A DNA stretch of 64,000 bases. Origin: CAVQCJ01 sp963711005. GTDB lineage: Bacteria; Actinomycetota; Actinomycetes; Prado026. The stretch is from positions 1,612,001 to 1,676,000 of the forward strand of contig CAVQCJ010000002.1 of the NCBI GenBank assembly GCA_963711005.1. The letters run 5' to 3'. Below, piece after piece: positions 49,716-58,808 of the stretch. The notes under the pieces are model-generated. The model did no database searches. It was not told where the DNA came from and saw nothing but the letters and a program-made list of their open reading frames with translations. Each line of letters starts with the position of its first letter. The stretch's first letter is position 1. A program made the position numbers and the translations under genes.

Positions 49716-51125
49716 GTGAGCCTGAGCCTGTACGACACCAGCACCCGGTCGGCGCGACCGTTCGTGCCGCTGCACGACGGCCAGGTCTCGGTGTACTTGT
49801 GCGGTGCCACGGTGCAGGCGCCGCCGCACATCGGGCACATCCGCTCCGGCGTCGCGTTCGACGTACTCCGCCGGTGGCTGGAGCACGGTGGTCAGCGGGT
49901 CACCTTCATCCGCAACGTCACCGACATCGACGACAAGATCCTGCACAACGCCGAGCACGAGGGCGTCCCGTTCTGGGAGATCGGCGCGCGCAACGAGCGC
50001 GCGTTCAGCTGGGCGTACGACGTGCTCGGCTGCCTGCCGCCGTCGTACGAGCCGCGGGCCACCGGCCACATCCCGGAGATGCTGAGTCTGGTGCAACGGC
50101 TTATCGACGCCGGGCACGCGTACGCCGCCGACGGGGACGTGTACTTCGACGTGCGCTCGTGGCCCTCGTACGGCGAGCTGAGCGGCCAGCGGATCGACGA
50201 GATGCTGCCCGCCGCCGACTCGAACAGCTCGGCCAAGCGCGAACCGCGCGACTTCGCACTGTGGAAGGGCGCCAAGCCAGGCGAGCCGTCCTGGGACACG
50301 CCCTGGGGTCCGGGCCGTCCCGGCTGGCACCTGGAGTGCTCGGCGATGGCTTCGCGCTACCTCGGCCCGGCGTTCGACATCCACGGCGGCGGGCTGGACC
50401 TGGTGTTCCCGCACCACGAGAACGAGCTCGCGCAGTCGCGCGCGGTCGGCGACCCGTTCGCGTCGTTCTGGATGCACAACGCCTGGGTGACGACGGCCGG
50501 CGAGAAGATGAGCAAGTCGCTCGGAAACAGCCTGCTCGTCTCCGAGGTCGCCCGGCGGGTGCGTCCGGTCGAGCTCCGGTACTACCTGTCCGCCGCGCAC
50601 TACCGCAGCCACATCGAGTTCTCCGAGACTGCGCTGGCGGATGCGGCATCGGCGTACCAGCGGATCGAGGGCTTCCTGAGCCGCGCCGCGGTCGAGGGCG
50701 ACGGGGAGCCGCTGCGCGGGACCGTGCCCGTGGCTTTCGCCGCCGCGATGGACGACGACCTGGGGGTCCCGCAGGGGCTCGCGATCCTGCACGACGCCGT
50801 CCGGGTCGGGAACACCGCGCTGGCGTCCGGCCACCGCGCCGACGCGGCGGCGGCAGCCGCGGACGTGGCGGCGATGACGTCGGTGCTCGGGCTGAACCCG
50901 GCCGACGAGCCGTGGGCGTCGACGTCGGGCGAGAGCGGGGCCGAGCTGCACTCGGTGGTCTCGGCGCTGGTCAAGGTGGCGCTCGAGCAGCGCCAGGAGG
51001 CCAGGGCCCGCAAGGACTTTGCCGCGGCCGACGCTGTGCGGGACGCGCTGAAGGCCGCCGGGGTGCAGCTCGAGGACACCCCCGACGGGACCCGTTGGAC
51101 TCTGGACACGAAGGGCGAGGCCTGA
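49716..51125 (+). CDS. cysS: Cysteinyl-tRNA synthetase
   Basis: 469 residues. Class I synthetase with zinc Cys (YLCGATVQAPPHIGHIRSG, HIGH motif), FPHHENELAQS and KMSKS as GEKMSKSLGNSLLV. Position between ispF and rlmB marks it as the canonical CysS rather than the MshC paralogue. Frame intact. TGATG overlap with rlmB. Confidence 0.96.
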   Translation: MSLSLYDTSTRSARPFVPLHDGQVSVYLCGATVQAPPHIGHIRSGVAFDVLRRWLEHGGQRVTFIRNVTDIDDKILHNAEHEGVPFWEIGARNERAFSWAYDVLGCLPPSYEPRATGHIPEMLSLVQRLIDAGHAYAADGDVYFDVRSWPSYGELSGQRIDEMLPAADSNSSAKREPRDFALWKGAKPGEPSWDTPWGPGRPGWHLECSAMASRYLGPAFDIHGGGLDLVFPHHENELAQSRAVGDPFASFWMHNAWVTTAGEKMSKSLGNSLLVSEVARRVRPVELRYYLSAAHYRSHIEFSETALADAASAYQRIEGFLSRAAVEGDGEPLRGTVPVAFAAAMDDDLGVPQGLAILHDAVRVGNTALASGHRADAAAAAADVAAMTSVLGLNPADEPWASTSGESGAELHSVVSALVKVALEQRQEARARKDFAAADAVRDALKAAGVQLEDTPDGTRWTLDTKGEA

Positions 51126-52309
51126 TGGCCGGCAACAGTCAGCGCAAGGGGGCCCGGCGCACGCCCGGCTCGAAGAAGGGCGCGACGGTCGGCAGCGGCG
51201 GACGCCAGTCGAAGGGACTGCGGCCGAAGGGTCCGACCCCGCGCGCACAGGACCGGGAGAAGGCGGCCAAGCGGTCCGGCTCGCCCGGCACCCGGGCGCA
51301 GGCCGACCGGCGTTCCGCCCCGGCGACGAAGCGGTCCGCCCCGGCGACGAAGCGGTCGGCCACGGAGGCGACGGGCGCCGGTCCGGCTGCCAAGCGTTCC
51401 GCCGCGGCGGGTCGGGGTGCCGCTAAGACCTCGCGCAAGCCCGGTCGTCCGGCCCCGCGTTCCGGCGCGCCCGCTGCTCGTGGCGGGCAGCGGCCCGGGG
51501 TCCGCCCGGGCACCCGCCCCGGTTCGCGGGCGGACCCGCGGCGCAGCACCCGTGAGGGCCACGAGCTCGTGGTCGGGCGCAACTCCGTCGTCGAGGCCCT
51601 GCGGGCGCAGGTCCCGGCGACCGCGCTGTACATCGCCGAGCGCATCGACACCGACGAGCGAGTCAAGGAGGCGCTGCGGCTGGCGACCGACCGCCGGCTG
51701 CCGCTGCTTGAGGCGCCCCGGGCCGAGCTGGACCGGATGAGCTCGGGCTCGGTGCACCAGGGACTCGCGCTGCAGGTGCCCCCGTACGCCTACGCGCACC
51801 CGGACGACCTGGCGAGGCGAGCCGGCGAGACCGGGCACGCTCCGCTGCTGGTCGCTCTCGACTCGGTGACGGACCCGCGCAACCTCGGCGCCGTGGTGCG
51901 TTCGGCCGCGGCCTTCGGCGCCGACGGAGTCGTCGTCCCGGAACGGCGTTCGGCGGGCATGACCGCGGGCGCGTGGAAGGCGTCGGCCGGCGCTGCGGCT
52001 CGAGTCCCGGTCGCGCGTGCGACCAACCTCACCAGGCAGCTGGAGGCGTACCGGTCGGCGGGTTTCGTCGTCGTCGGGCTGTCCGCCGCCGGGACAGTCG
52101 ACGCGCACGACCTCGAAGTCGCCGTCGACCCGCTGGTGCTCGTCGTCGGTTCCGAGGACCAGGGCCTGTCCCGCCTCGTCGAGCGCACCTGCGACGTGCT
52201 CGTCCGGATCCCCATGGCCGACGGCACCGAGTCCCTGAACGCCGGAGTGGCCGCCGGGATCGTGCTCTACGAAGTCGCTCGCCGCCGCGCCGCCTCCGCT
52301 GACGCCTGA
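51125..52309 (+). CDS. rlmB: 23S rRNA (guanosine-2'-O)-methyltransferase
   Basis: 394 residues. The first 140 are a basic, low-complexity extension (repeated APATKRS, RPGVRPGTRPGSR) likely to bind RNA. Then the SpoU substrate-binding domain (LVVGRNSVVEALRAQVPATAL) and the knotted SPOUT domain: DSVTDPRNLGAVVRSAAAFG, VVGSEDQGLSRL, IPMADGTESLNAGVAAGIVLYE. Methylates a conserved guanosine of 23S rRNA (G2251 in E. coli). Confidence 0.92.
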   Translation: MAGNSQRKGARRTPGSKKGATVGSGGRQSKGLRPKGPTPRAQDREKAAKRSGSPGTRAQADRRSAPATKRSAPATKRSATEATGAGPAAKRSAAAGRGAAKTSRKPGRPAPRSGAPAARGGQRPGVRPGTRPGSRADPRRSTREGHELVVGRNSVVEALRAQVPATALYIAERIDTDERVKEALRLATDRRLPLLEAPRAELDRMSSGSVHQGLALQVPPYAYAHPDDLARRAGETGHAPLLVALDSVTDPRNLGAVVRSAAAFGADGVVVPERRSAGMTAGAWKASAGAAARVPVARATNLTRQLEAYRSAGFVVVGLSAAGTVDAHDLEVAVDPLVLVVGSEDQGLSRLVERTCDVLVRIPMADGTESLNAGVAAGIVLYEVARRRAASADA

Positions 52310-52314
52310 CCCGG

Positions 52315-52388
52315 CGGTTTCACACCCGGCGTTGGGGTCCTGCACACCGTAGACGCCGGCATCCACCCCAGCACGGCGTGTGAAACCG
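52315..52388. terminator. Long imperfect hairpin between convergent genes
   Basis: Perfect outer arms CGGTTTCACAC (52315-52325) and GTGTGAAACCG (52378-52388), with an inner pair TGGGGT/ACCCCA (52333-52338, 52365-52370). Located between rlmB and the ATPase gene, it may terminate both. Not related to the CTACGGGCAGG palindromes. Confidence 0.6.
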
Positions 52389-52408
52389 ACGTCGGTGCGG
52401 GGAGGGGG

Positions 52409-53503
52409 TCAGCTCAGCCGCTCGCCGTCGGCCGGTGAGAACACGTGGACGTGACCCTCTTTGACCGTGATGTGCACGGTCTCGCCCTTGCCGGGTGGGC
52501 GCCGGCCGTCGGTGCGGGCGATGATCTGCCTCGCGCTGTCGTCCGGCAGCCGCACCTCGCCGTAGATGTAGGCGTCGGCGCCGAGCTCCTCGACCAGCAG
52601 CACCTCGACCGGCACGCCGCCCGCGGTGTCCTCGGTCAGAGTCACGTCCTCGGGACGGAAGCCGAGCGTCACCGACTTGAGCCCGGCGTCGCCCGCCCTG
52701 GTCATGACCTCGCGCGGGAGCGGGACGAGCGCGCCGCGGACGTCGGCCCCACCCTCGGCCAGCGGCGCGTCGACGAGGTTCATCGCCGGCGAGCCGATGA
52801 AGCCGGCCACGAAGACGTTGTCCGGGTGGTCGTACAGCTCGCGCGGGGTGCCGATCTGCTGGAGCAGCCCGTCCTTGAGCACGGCCACGCGGTCGCCCAT
52901 CGTCATCGCCTCGACCTGGTCGTGGGTGACGTAGACGGTCGTGGTCCCCAGCCGGCGCTGCAGGGCGGCGATCTGGGTACGGGTCTGCACGCGCAGCTTC
53001 GCGTCCAGGTTCGACAGCGGCTCGTCCATGAGGAACACCTGCGGCTCGCGCACGATCGCGCGACCCATCGCCACGCGCTGGCGCTGGCCGCCGGAGAGCA
53101 CCTTCGGCTTGCGTTCGAGGTACTCCTCGAGGTCCAGCAGCTTGGCCGCGTCGGCCACGCGGGCGGCGATCTCGTCCTTGCTCTCGCCGGCGATCTTGAG
53201 CGCGAAGCCCATGTTCTCGGCCACGGTCATGTGCGGGTAGAGGGCGTAGTTCTGGAACACCATCGCGATGTCGCGGTCCTTGGGCGGCAGGTCGGTGACG
53301 TCGCGGTCACCGATCCTGATCGAGCCGCCGTTGACGTCCTCCAGGCCGGCGAGCATCCGCAGCGAGGTGGACTTGCCGCAGCCCGAGGGCCCGACGAGGA
53401 CGAGAAACTCCCCGTCACCGATCTCCAGGCTGAGCTTGTCGACCGCGGGGACCGTCGCCCCCGGGTACAGACGGGTTGCCTCGTCGAACACGACGGTGGC
53501 CAT
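52409..53503 (-). CDS. Sugar ABC transporter ATPase (UgpC/MsiK type)
   Basis: 364 residues. Walker A GPSGCGKST, signature LSGGQRQRVAMGRA, Walker B VFLMDEPLSNLDAKL, and a C-terminal TOBE/OB domain (LGFRPEDVTL). In actinobacteria MsiK-type ATPases energise several sugar importers. No permease gene is adjacent, which supports a shared, multitask ATPase. Follows the binding-protein gene by 112 nt. Confidence 0.9.
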   Translation of the reverse strand: MATVVFDEATRLYPGATVPAVDKLSLEIGDGEFLVLVGPSGCGKSTSLRMLAGLEDVNGGSIRIGDRDVTDLPPKDRDIAMVFQNYALYPHMTVAENMGFALKIAGESKDEIAARVADAAKLLDLEEYLERKPKVLSGGQRQRVAMGRAIVREPQVFLMDEPLSNLDAKLRVQTRTQIAALQRRLGTTTVYVTHDQVEAMTMGDRVAVLKDGLLQQIGTPRELYDHPDNVFVAGFIGSPAMNLVDAPLAEGGADVRGALVPLPREVMTRAGDAGLKSVTLGFRPEDVTLTEDTAGGVPVEVLLVEELGADAYIYGEVRLPDDSARQIIARTDGRRPPGKGETVHITVKEGHVHVFSPADGERLS

Positions 53504-53615
53504 CGTTCACCTTGCCCTTCACCGGCAGGAACGTGCCGGACGATCCGTTGTGGAGGGTGGGAGACGTGCAGGGCGAAGGTACCGGGCCGGCGGCCTGACT
53601 GCACCTGTTCCGGGG

Positions 53616-54935
53616 TCAGCCGCTCGCGGGTCCGATGGTGTAGCCGCCGTTGAGGTCCTTCTGCCAGGCGGCGGCCACCGTGTCCATCGCGGTCTGCGGG
53701 GACTCGTCCCCAACCAGTGCCGCCCGGAAGTTGTCGTCCAGGACCAGCAGCATCGAGGGCTGGATCTGGACCTGCGGCAGCGGGGTCCCGCTCTTGAGGA
53801 CCGGCAGGAACGAGCCGAGCACCGGGTCGGCCTTCACCGCCTCGGGGGTGTAGGCGGCCGCCCGGGTCGGCAGCAGTCCCAGCTGCTCGGCCAGCGCGGT
53901 CTGCGAGGTCGGCGACTGGGCGAACCTGACGAACGCGAACGACGCCTGGAGGTTGTGCGACCCGGAGAAGACTGCGTACCCGGTCGCGCTCAGCGGTCCG
54001 CTGGCGCCGATGGCGCCGGCCGGCACCGTCGCGATCCCCACCGACGAGCGGGACGGGAACGCCGGACCGCCGACCAGCAGCGGCAGCGAGGCGGCGTCGT
54101 CCAGGATCATCGCCACCCGCCCCTGCCGGAACGCCGCCCGCATCGCCGTGGTGGTCACCTCGTTCGGCGGCGTCGACGACGACGTCCACAAGGCGCTGTC
54201 GTCGACGGCCACCCCGGTGGCCTGCATCTGCACCCGCCTGGACAGCCCGGCCACCGCGGCCGGCTGGCTGATGTCGATGGTCTTGGCCTCCGGGTCGACC
54301 AGGGTGCCGCCCTCGCCGTAGATCCACGGCAGCAGCCCGTTGCCGGTGGCCGGGGCGTACAGGGTCTGCACGTCCAGCGCGGTGAGCTTGGAGTTCTCGG
54401 CGGCGACATCGGTCCAGGTGCGCGGCACGGTCAGCCCGGCCCGCTCGAGCAGCTTCGGGTTGTACAGCAGTGCGAGCCCGTCGGCGCTGCGCAGCGCGGC
54501 CATGATCCGGCCGTCGTACTTCTCCATCGGCAGCAGCGACGGGAAGACGTCCTCGGCGCCGTCGACGGCCACGGTGTCGTCCAGCCGGGTGATGTACCCG
54601 CGGGCCGACCAGTCCGGGATCCAGCTGGCCATGACGGTGATCACGTCCGGCGCCGCGGCCGCCGTCTGCACCGCGGTGTCGAACTTGCCGTGCGCCTCGT
54701 CCGGCGTCATCACCACCACGTCGACCGTCGTGCCCGGGTTCGCCTGGGCGAACTGCGTGGCGAGACTCTTGTCCGCGGCCAGGGCACCAGTGAGGGTGCT
54801 GATGTCCCACCACAGCAGGTGCGCCCCGGTCGGGCTGGAGCTGGGGGACGGCGAGCTCGAGGGGCCGGTGCAGGCGGTCGCCAGGAGCCCGAGCGCCACC
54901 AGCGCAAGCGTCCCCCGCACGGCTGCGCGACGCAC
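53616..54935 (-). CDS. ABC sugar-type substrate-binding lipoprotein
   Basis: 439 residues from GTG 54935 (AGGAGG 5 nt upstream). Signal peptide with lipobox LATAC, a Ser/Pro linker, then a type-I/D binding-protein fold (LLWWDISTLTGALAADKSLA; DGLALLYNPKLLERAGL; PLSATGYAVFSGS). Substrate unknown, likely an oligosaccharide. Its permeases are absent from the window, although the ATPase gene follows. Confidence 0.85.
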   Translation of the reverse strand: MRRAAVRGTLALVALGLLATACTGPSSSPSPSSSPTGAHLLWWDISTLTGALAADKSLATQFAQANPGTTVDVVVMTPDEAHGKFDTAVQTAAAAPDVITVMASWIPDWSARGYITRLDDTVAVDGAEDVFPSLLPMEKYDGRIMAALRSADGLALLYNPKLLERAGLTVPRTWTDVAAENSKLTALDVQTLYAPATGNGLLPWIYGEGGTLVDPEAKTIDISQPAAVAGLSRRVQMQATGVAVDDSALWTSSSTPPNEVTTTAMRAAFRQGRVAMILDDAASLPLLVGGPAFPSRSSVGIATVPAGAIGASGPLSATGYAVFSGSHNLQASFAFVRFAQSPTSQTALAEQLGLLPTRAAAYTPEAVKADPVLGSFLPVLKSGTPLPQVQIQPSMLLVLDDNFRAALVGDESPQTAMDTVAAAWQKDLNGGYTIGPASG

Positions 54936-55037
54936 GACGACCTCCTGGCGGCGGACCTGCGGTGGATCGGACGGGCCAGTCACGCTAGCAAGGCTGTCTG
55001 AGGGGTCCGGAGGGATCCGCTGCCAGCCGGCGGTGGC

Positions 55038-55043
55038 TACCAT
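55038..55043 (+). promoter_or_regulatory. -10 box of leaderless decarboxylase gene
   Basis: TACCAT, then 7 nt, then GTG 55051. Confidence 0.6.
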
Positions 55044-55050
55044 CCGGTGC

Positions 55051-56439
55051 GTGCACCGCTTCGACGCAGAGACCGAGCGCCTGGCCCAGGCGGTCATCGA
55101 CTACGCCCGCCGCCGGATGCAGCTCGACCCGGTCCCGCTGGACGGGCCGCGCAGCTACGACGACCTGTACGCCGAGGCCGGGGAGACCGTCACCGAAAAG
55201 GGCCTGGGCGGGGAGCGGGTCCTGGAGCTGTTCGACGACGTGCTGTCCAAGGCCTGCATCTCGGTCGACCATCCCCGCTACCTGTCCTTCATCCCGGCCG
55301 CGCCGACCGAGGCGGCCAGCCTGTTCGACCTCGTCGTGGGCGCCTCGTCGATCTACGGCGGGTCCTGGCTCGAGGGCGCCGGCGCCGTCTACGCCGAGAA
55401 CCAGGCACTGCGCTGGCTCGCCGACCTGGCCGGGTTCCCGCCGCAGGCCGGCGGGGTGTTCGTCCAGGGCGGCACGCTCGGCAACCTGTCGGCGCTGGTC
55501 GCCGCCCGGCACGAGGCTGCGGCCGCCAGGACCGCGCGTGGGCTCGGACGTCCGCAGCGCTGGGCGGTCGCGTGCAGCGCCGAGGCGCACTCGTCCATCG
55601 CGCACGCGGCGCGGGTGATGGACATCGACGTGCTCGCCGTCCCGGTCGACGCGAACGGGCAGCTGACCGGTGCGGCCCTGGAGAAGACGCTCGCCGCGCA
55701 CGTCGCGGCCGCCCCCGCGGACGGCAGCGGCATCGAAGTCTTCGGCGTCGTCGCGACCGCCGGCACCACGAACTTCGGCATCGTCGACGACATCAAGGGC
55801 GTCGCCGACGTCACCGGCGCCCGTGACCTGTGGCTGCACATCGACGGGGCGTACGGCCTGGCCGCGATGGCGGCGCCGTCCGCGCGCCCGCGGTTCGACG
55901 GGATCGAACGGGCCGACTCGTTCATCGTCGACCCGCACAAGTGGCTGTTCGCCCCGTTCGACTGCTGCGCGCTGGTCTACCGAGACCCGGACAAGGGCCG
56001 GGCCGCGCACATGCAGAAGGCGGGCTACCTCGACGTCCTCAACAGCGACCCGACGGAGTTCAACCCGTCCGACTACGCGTACCACCTGACCCGCCGAGCG
56101 CGCGGGCTGCCGTTCTGGTTCTCGCTCGCGGCGCACGGCACGCAGGCGTACTCGGACGCGATCGAAGGCACGCTCGAGGTCGCGCACGCGGCGGCGGAGG
56201 AGGTGCGCCGGCGCTCGTACGTGGAGCTGCTGCGCGAGCCGAACCTGTCGGTGGTGGTGTTCCGGCGGATCGGCTGGACCGGGCAGCAGTACTACGACTG
56301 GTCGGACCGGCTGATGGCGGCTCACTACGCGTTCGTCACGCCGACAGCGCACGCCGGCGAGGTGGTGACTCGGTTCGCGGTGTGCAACCCGCGGACGACG
56401 GTCGCCGACATCACCGGCATCCTCGACACCATGGCCTGA
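55051..56439 (+). CDS. PLP-dependent group II decarboxylase
   Basis: 462 residues. Aromatic-L-amino-acid/glutamate decarboxylase fold: HPRYLSFIPAAPTEAASLFD, GVFVQGGTLGNLSALVAAR (PLP phosphate), LHIDGAYG, and the PLP lysine in DPHKWLFAPFDC. The substrate is not evident from the sequence. Monocistronic, with a leaderless promoter; a tRNA gene follows. Confidence 0.88.
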   Translation: MHRFDAETERLAQAVIDYARRRMQLDPVPLDGPRSYDDLYAEAGETVTEKGLGGERVLELFDDVLSKACISVDHPRYLSFIPAAPTEAASLFDLVVGASSIYGGSWLEGAGAVYAENQALRWLADLAGFPPQAGGVFVQGGTLGNLSALVAARHEAAAARTARGLGRPQRWAVACSAEAHSSIAHAARVMDIDVLAVPVDANGQLTGAALEKTLAAHVAAAPADGSGIEVFGVVATAGTTNFGIVDDIKGVADVTGARDLWLHIDGAYGLAAMAAPSARPRFDGIERADSFIVDPHKWLFAPFDCCALVYRDPDKGRAAHMQKAGYLDVLNSDPTEFNPSDYAYHLTRRARGLPFWFSLAAHGTQAYSDAIEGTLEVAHAAAEEVRRRSYVELLREPNLSVVVFRRIGWTGQQYYDWSDRLMAAHYAFVTPTAHAGEVVTRFAVCNPRTTVADITGILDTMA

Positions 56440-56491
56440 CCCGGCGACGATCCGGTGCGTGAACCGGTGGCTCTAGGCTGGGCGGCCGTAC

Positions 56492-56565
56492 GCCGGCGTG
56501 GCGCAACCTGGCAGCGCACCCGACTTGTAATCGGGAGGTTGAGGGTTCAACTCCCTCCGCCGGCT
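56492..56565 (+). tRNA. tRNA-Thr (anticodon TGT)
   Basis: 74 nt. Acceptor GCCGGCG pairs with CGCCGGC; D stem GCGC/GCGC; anticodon stem CCCGA/TCGGG with loop CTTGTAA (anticodon TGT at 56525-56527); T arm GAGGG-TTCAACT-CCCTC. CCA is not encoded. TGT reads ACA/ACG codons, which fits threonine. Confidence 0.95.
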
Positions 56566-56588
56566 CGCACCTGCAATTCGCGCGACTG

Positions 56589-57350
56589 TCAGCGGGGCAG
56601 GTCGGCGGGCGCGCCGAGCAGGGAACCGCGCCCGTACGTCGCGCCCAGCTGAAGCGCGGTCGCCCGAGCGGCCTCGGAGTCGACGCCCACGGCCATCACC
56701 GACGCGCCGGCGCCGGTCGCGGCGACCAGCCAGGAACGGACCGCCGGGTCACTCCCGCGCTCGGGCCGGCTCACGTCGACCTGGACGTACTCGGGGTGCA
56801 GCCCCTCCAGCTCGCCGGCTGCGCGCCGGTGAGCGGACGGGTCGGCGGACAGGTCGGCGACCGCCAGCCGCCAGCCCCAGCCGCGCATCTCGTCGACGGC
56901 GACGTGCAGGACGTCCAGGTCGGCGAACGCGTCGGCGTGCAGCTCGGCGACGACCTGCAGGCCGCGTCGGCCGCGTCCCCAGGCGACGGCCAGCCGTGGC
57001 GGGCACGCGGACCCGAACGTCTCCGGCTCCGGGGTCAGGTGCAGCTCACCGGTCAACGCGTCCCGCAGCGCCACCTCGAAGGCGTGGCAGCGGAACGCCC
57101 AGTCCAGCCGTTCGACGAGGCCGAGCGACTGCGCGCCGGACAGCAGCGACAGCGTGTCCCCGACGGCGGAACCGGGCTTCCCCCGTCCGGTGGCCTTCCA
57201 GCCGACCGGGGCTCCGGCGGCCGCGGCGACGTCCGGGCCGAGCCGGAAGATCGGTTGGAAGTCGGGGCCGAGCTGCGCCGGGTCGCCGATGAGCTCCTCG
57301 ATCGCGGTCCGGGTACGGCGGGTGTGGTCCAGCTGATCGGCAAGCGTCAC
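56589..57350 (-). CDS. Degenerate EAL-domain protein
   Basis: 253 residues from GTG 57350. EAL phosphodiesterase fold recognisable from DFQPIFRLGPDVAAAAGAPVG, LHLTPEPETFGSACPP, RLAVADLSADP, EYVQVDVSRPERG and GVDSEAARATALQLGATYGRG. The catalytic ExLxR signature is replaced by GWKATGR and the metal-binding Asp/Glu residues are largely missing, so it should not hydrolyse c-di-GMP; it may bind it or act as a scaffold. Directly downstream of lysA on the same strand. Confidence 0.75.
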   Translation of the reverse strand: MTLADQLDHTRRTRTAIEELIGDPAQLGPDFQPIFRLGPDVAAAAGAPVGWKATGRGKPGSAVGDTLSLLSGAQSLGLVERLDWAFRCHAFEVALRDALTGELHLTPEPETFGSACPPRLAVAWGRGRRGLQVVAELHADAFADLDVLHVAVDEMRGWGWRLAVADLSADPSAHRRAAGELEGLHPEYVQVDVSRPERGSDPAVRSWLVAATGAGASVMAVGVDSEAARATALQLGATYGRGSLLGAPADLPR

Positions 57351-57397
57351 GCACTCCGTTTCGGGAGCGGCGCCACTGGACTTGAGCGCGTGGGCGG

Positions 57398-58684
57398 TCA
57401 GCCGATCTGGCGCGAGAGCAGGTCCTCGTACGTCTCGCGCCGGACGACCTCGCGGGCGGCGCCGTCCCTGCAGAACACGACCGGTGGTCGCAGTGCGCCG
57501 TTGTAGTTGTTGCCCATCGTGTAGCAGTACGCCCCGGTCACCGGCAGTACCACCAGGTCGCCGACTGCGGGCGCATCCAGCCACGCACCAGCGATGAGCC
57601 GGTCGCCGGACTCGCAGTGCCGGCCGACCAGGTCGTACTGCTCGCCGCCGCCGACCCGGTCGGCCACGGTCGCCTCGAACCGCTGCTCGTACAGGGACAC
57701 CTCGAGGTTGTCGCCCATGCCACCGTCCACCGCGACGAACGTGCGGTCGGTGCCGCGCTTGACGGTGACGACGCTGTAGACCGTGATGCCGGAGCGCGCT
57801 ACCAGCGAACGGCCGGGCTCGACGACGATCGCCGCGTCCGGCGGCAGGAACCGGTGGCAGGCGGCGCCGAGCGCGTCCGCGTACGCGGCGACCGACGGGG
57901 CCTGCTCGGGGATCACGTACCGCGCGCCGAGCCCGCCGCCGAGGTCGTACACCTCGAAGGTCCCGAGGCCGGCGACGACCTCGACGGCCCTGGCGAGGGT
58001 GTCGACGTCCAGGATCTGCGAGCCGACGTGCACGTGCACGCCGTCCAGGTGCAGCCGGTCGCTGGCCCGGATCCGGTCGAACATCGCCTGGGTCTGGTCC
58101 AGCGGGAGGCCGAACTTCGAGCTGTCGCCGCCGGTGGCCATGGCCGCATGGGTGTCCGCGTCGATCCCGGGGACCACCCGCACGAGGACCCGCTGCCGCT
58201 CGCGCTCGGCGGGGGCGTCGGCGAGCAGGCGCTCGAGCCGGTCGACGTCGTCGCTGTTGTCCACCACGACGGTGCCGATCCCGCTGCGGACCGCCAGCTC
58301 GAGTTCCGCGTCGGTCTTCGCGTTGCCGTGCAGGACCAGGTCGTGCGGCGGTACGCCGGCGGCGAGGGCGAGCACCAGCTCGCCGCCGCCGGCCACGTCG
58401 ACCGTGAGACCTTCGTCGGCGACCAGGCGGTAGGCGGCCTTGGCCGGGAAGGACTTGGATGCGAACGCCACCCGGGAGTTCGGCCAGACCCGGGCGAGCT
58501 CGTCCCGCAGCTCCCGGGCCCTGGCCCGCAGGGCGCCCTCGTCGTAGACGTACAGAGGGGTTCCGAACCGCTCGGCGAGAGCGTCCAGGCGGCAGCCGCC
58601 GACGACGAGGGTGCCGTCGGGGTCGATCCTCGTCCCGGGCGGGAACAGCTCGAGCAGCGCGTCGGCGGTGGGGGGGACGTCCAC
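57398..58684 (-). CDS. lysA: Diaminopimelate decarboxylase
   Basis: 428 residues, GTG start. Fold-III PLP enzyme making L-lysine from meso-DAP. PLP lysine in FASKSFPAKAAYRLV, HVHVGSQI, EPGRSLVARSG, the active-site Cys in HCESGD, and GAYCYTMGNNYNG. The family usually sits by argS or hom in actinobacteria, not the case here, so a paralogue with a related role is possible. Confidence 0.9.
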   Translation of the reverse strand: MDVPPTADALLELFPPGTRIDPDGTLVVGGCRLDALAERFGTPLYVYDEGALRARARELRDELARVWPNSRVAFASKSFPAKAAYRLVADEGLTVDVAGGGELVLALAAGVPPHDLVLHGNAKTDAELELAVRSGIGTVVVDNSDDVDRLERLLADAPAERERQRVLVRVVPGIDADTHAAMATGGDSSKFGLPLDQTQAMFDRIRASDRLHLDGVHVHVGSQILDVDTLARAVEVVAGLGTFEVYDLGGGLGARYVIPEQAPSVAAYADALGAACHRFLPPDAAIVVEPGRSLVARSGITVYSVVTVKRGTDRTFVAVDGGMGDNLEVSLYEQRFEATVADRVGGGEQYDLVGRHCESGDRLIAGAWLDAPAVGDLVVLPVTGAYCYTMGNNYNGALRPPVVFCRDGAAREVVRRETYEDLLSRQIG

Positions 58685-58742
58685 GAGGCATGCTCCCTGG
58701 GGTCAGGTCGGCGGTGTTCGGCTCGCCGGAAATGTTCACAGT

Positions 58743-58756
58743 TCAACTACTGTTGA
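58743..58756. promoter_or_regulatory. Small palindrome in the lysA-pirin divergent space
   Basis: TCAACTACTGTTGA: perfect 5-nt arms with a 4-nt centre, about 52 nt before the pirin start. The look is of a dimeric regulator site (MarR/TetR size), but no cognate regulator is nearby. Confidence 0.4.
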
Positions 58757-58808
58757 GGCGGGTGTCCGGCCGAGGTGGCCGGAAGCCTAGAACCTAGGAG
58801 AGTCCGAC

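Noticed and set aside
51125..51560. Separate small basic protein ahead of rlmB
   Set aside because: The basic low-complexity stretch is continuous in frame with the SpoU domain; N-terminal extensions of this kind are common in actinobacterial RlmB.
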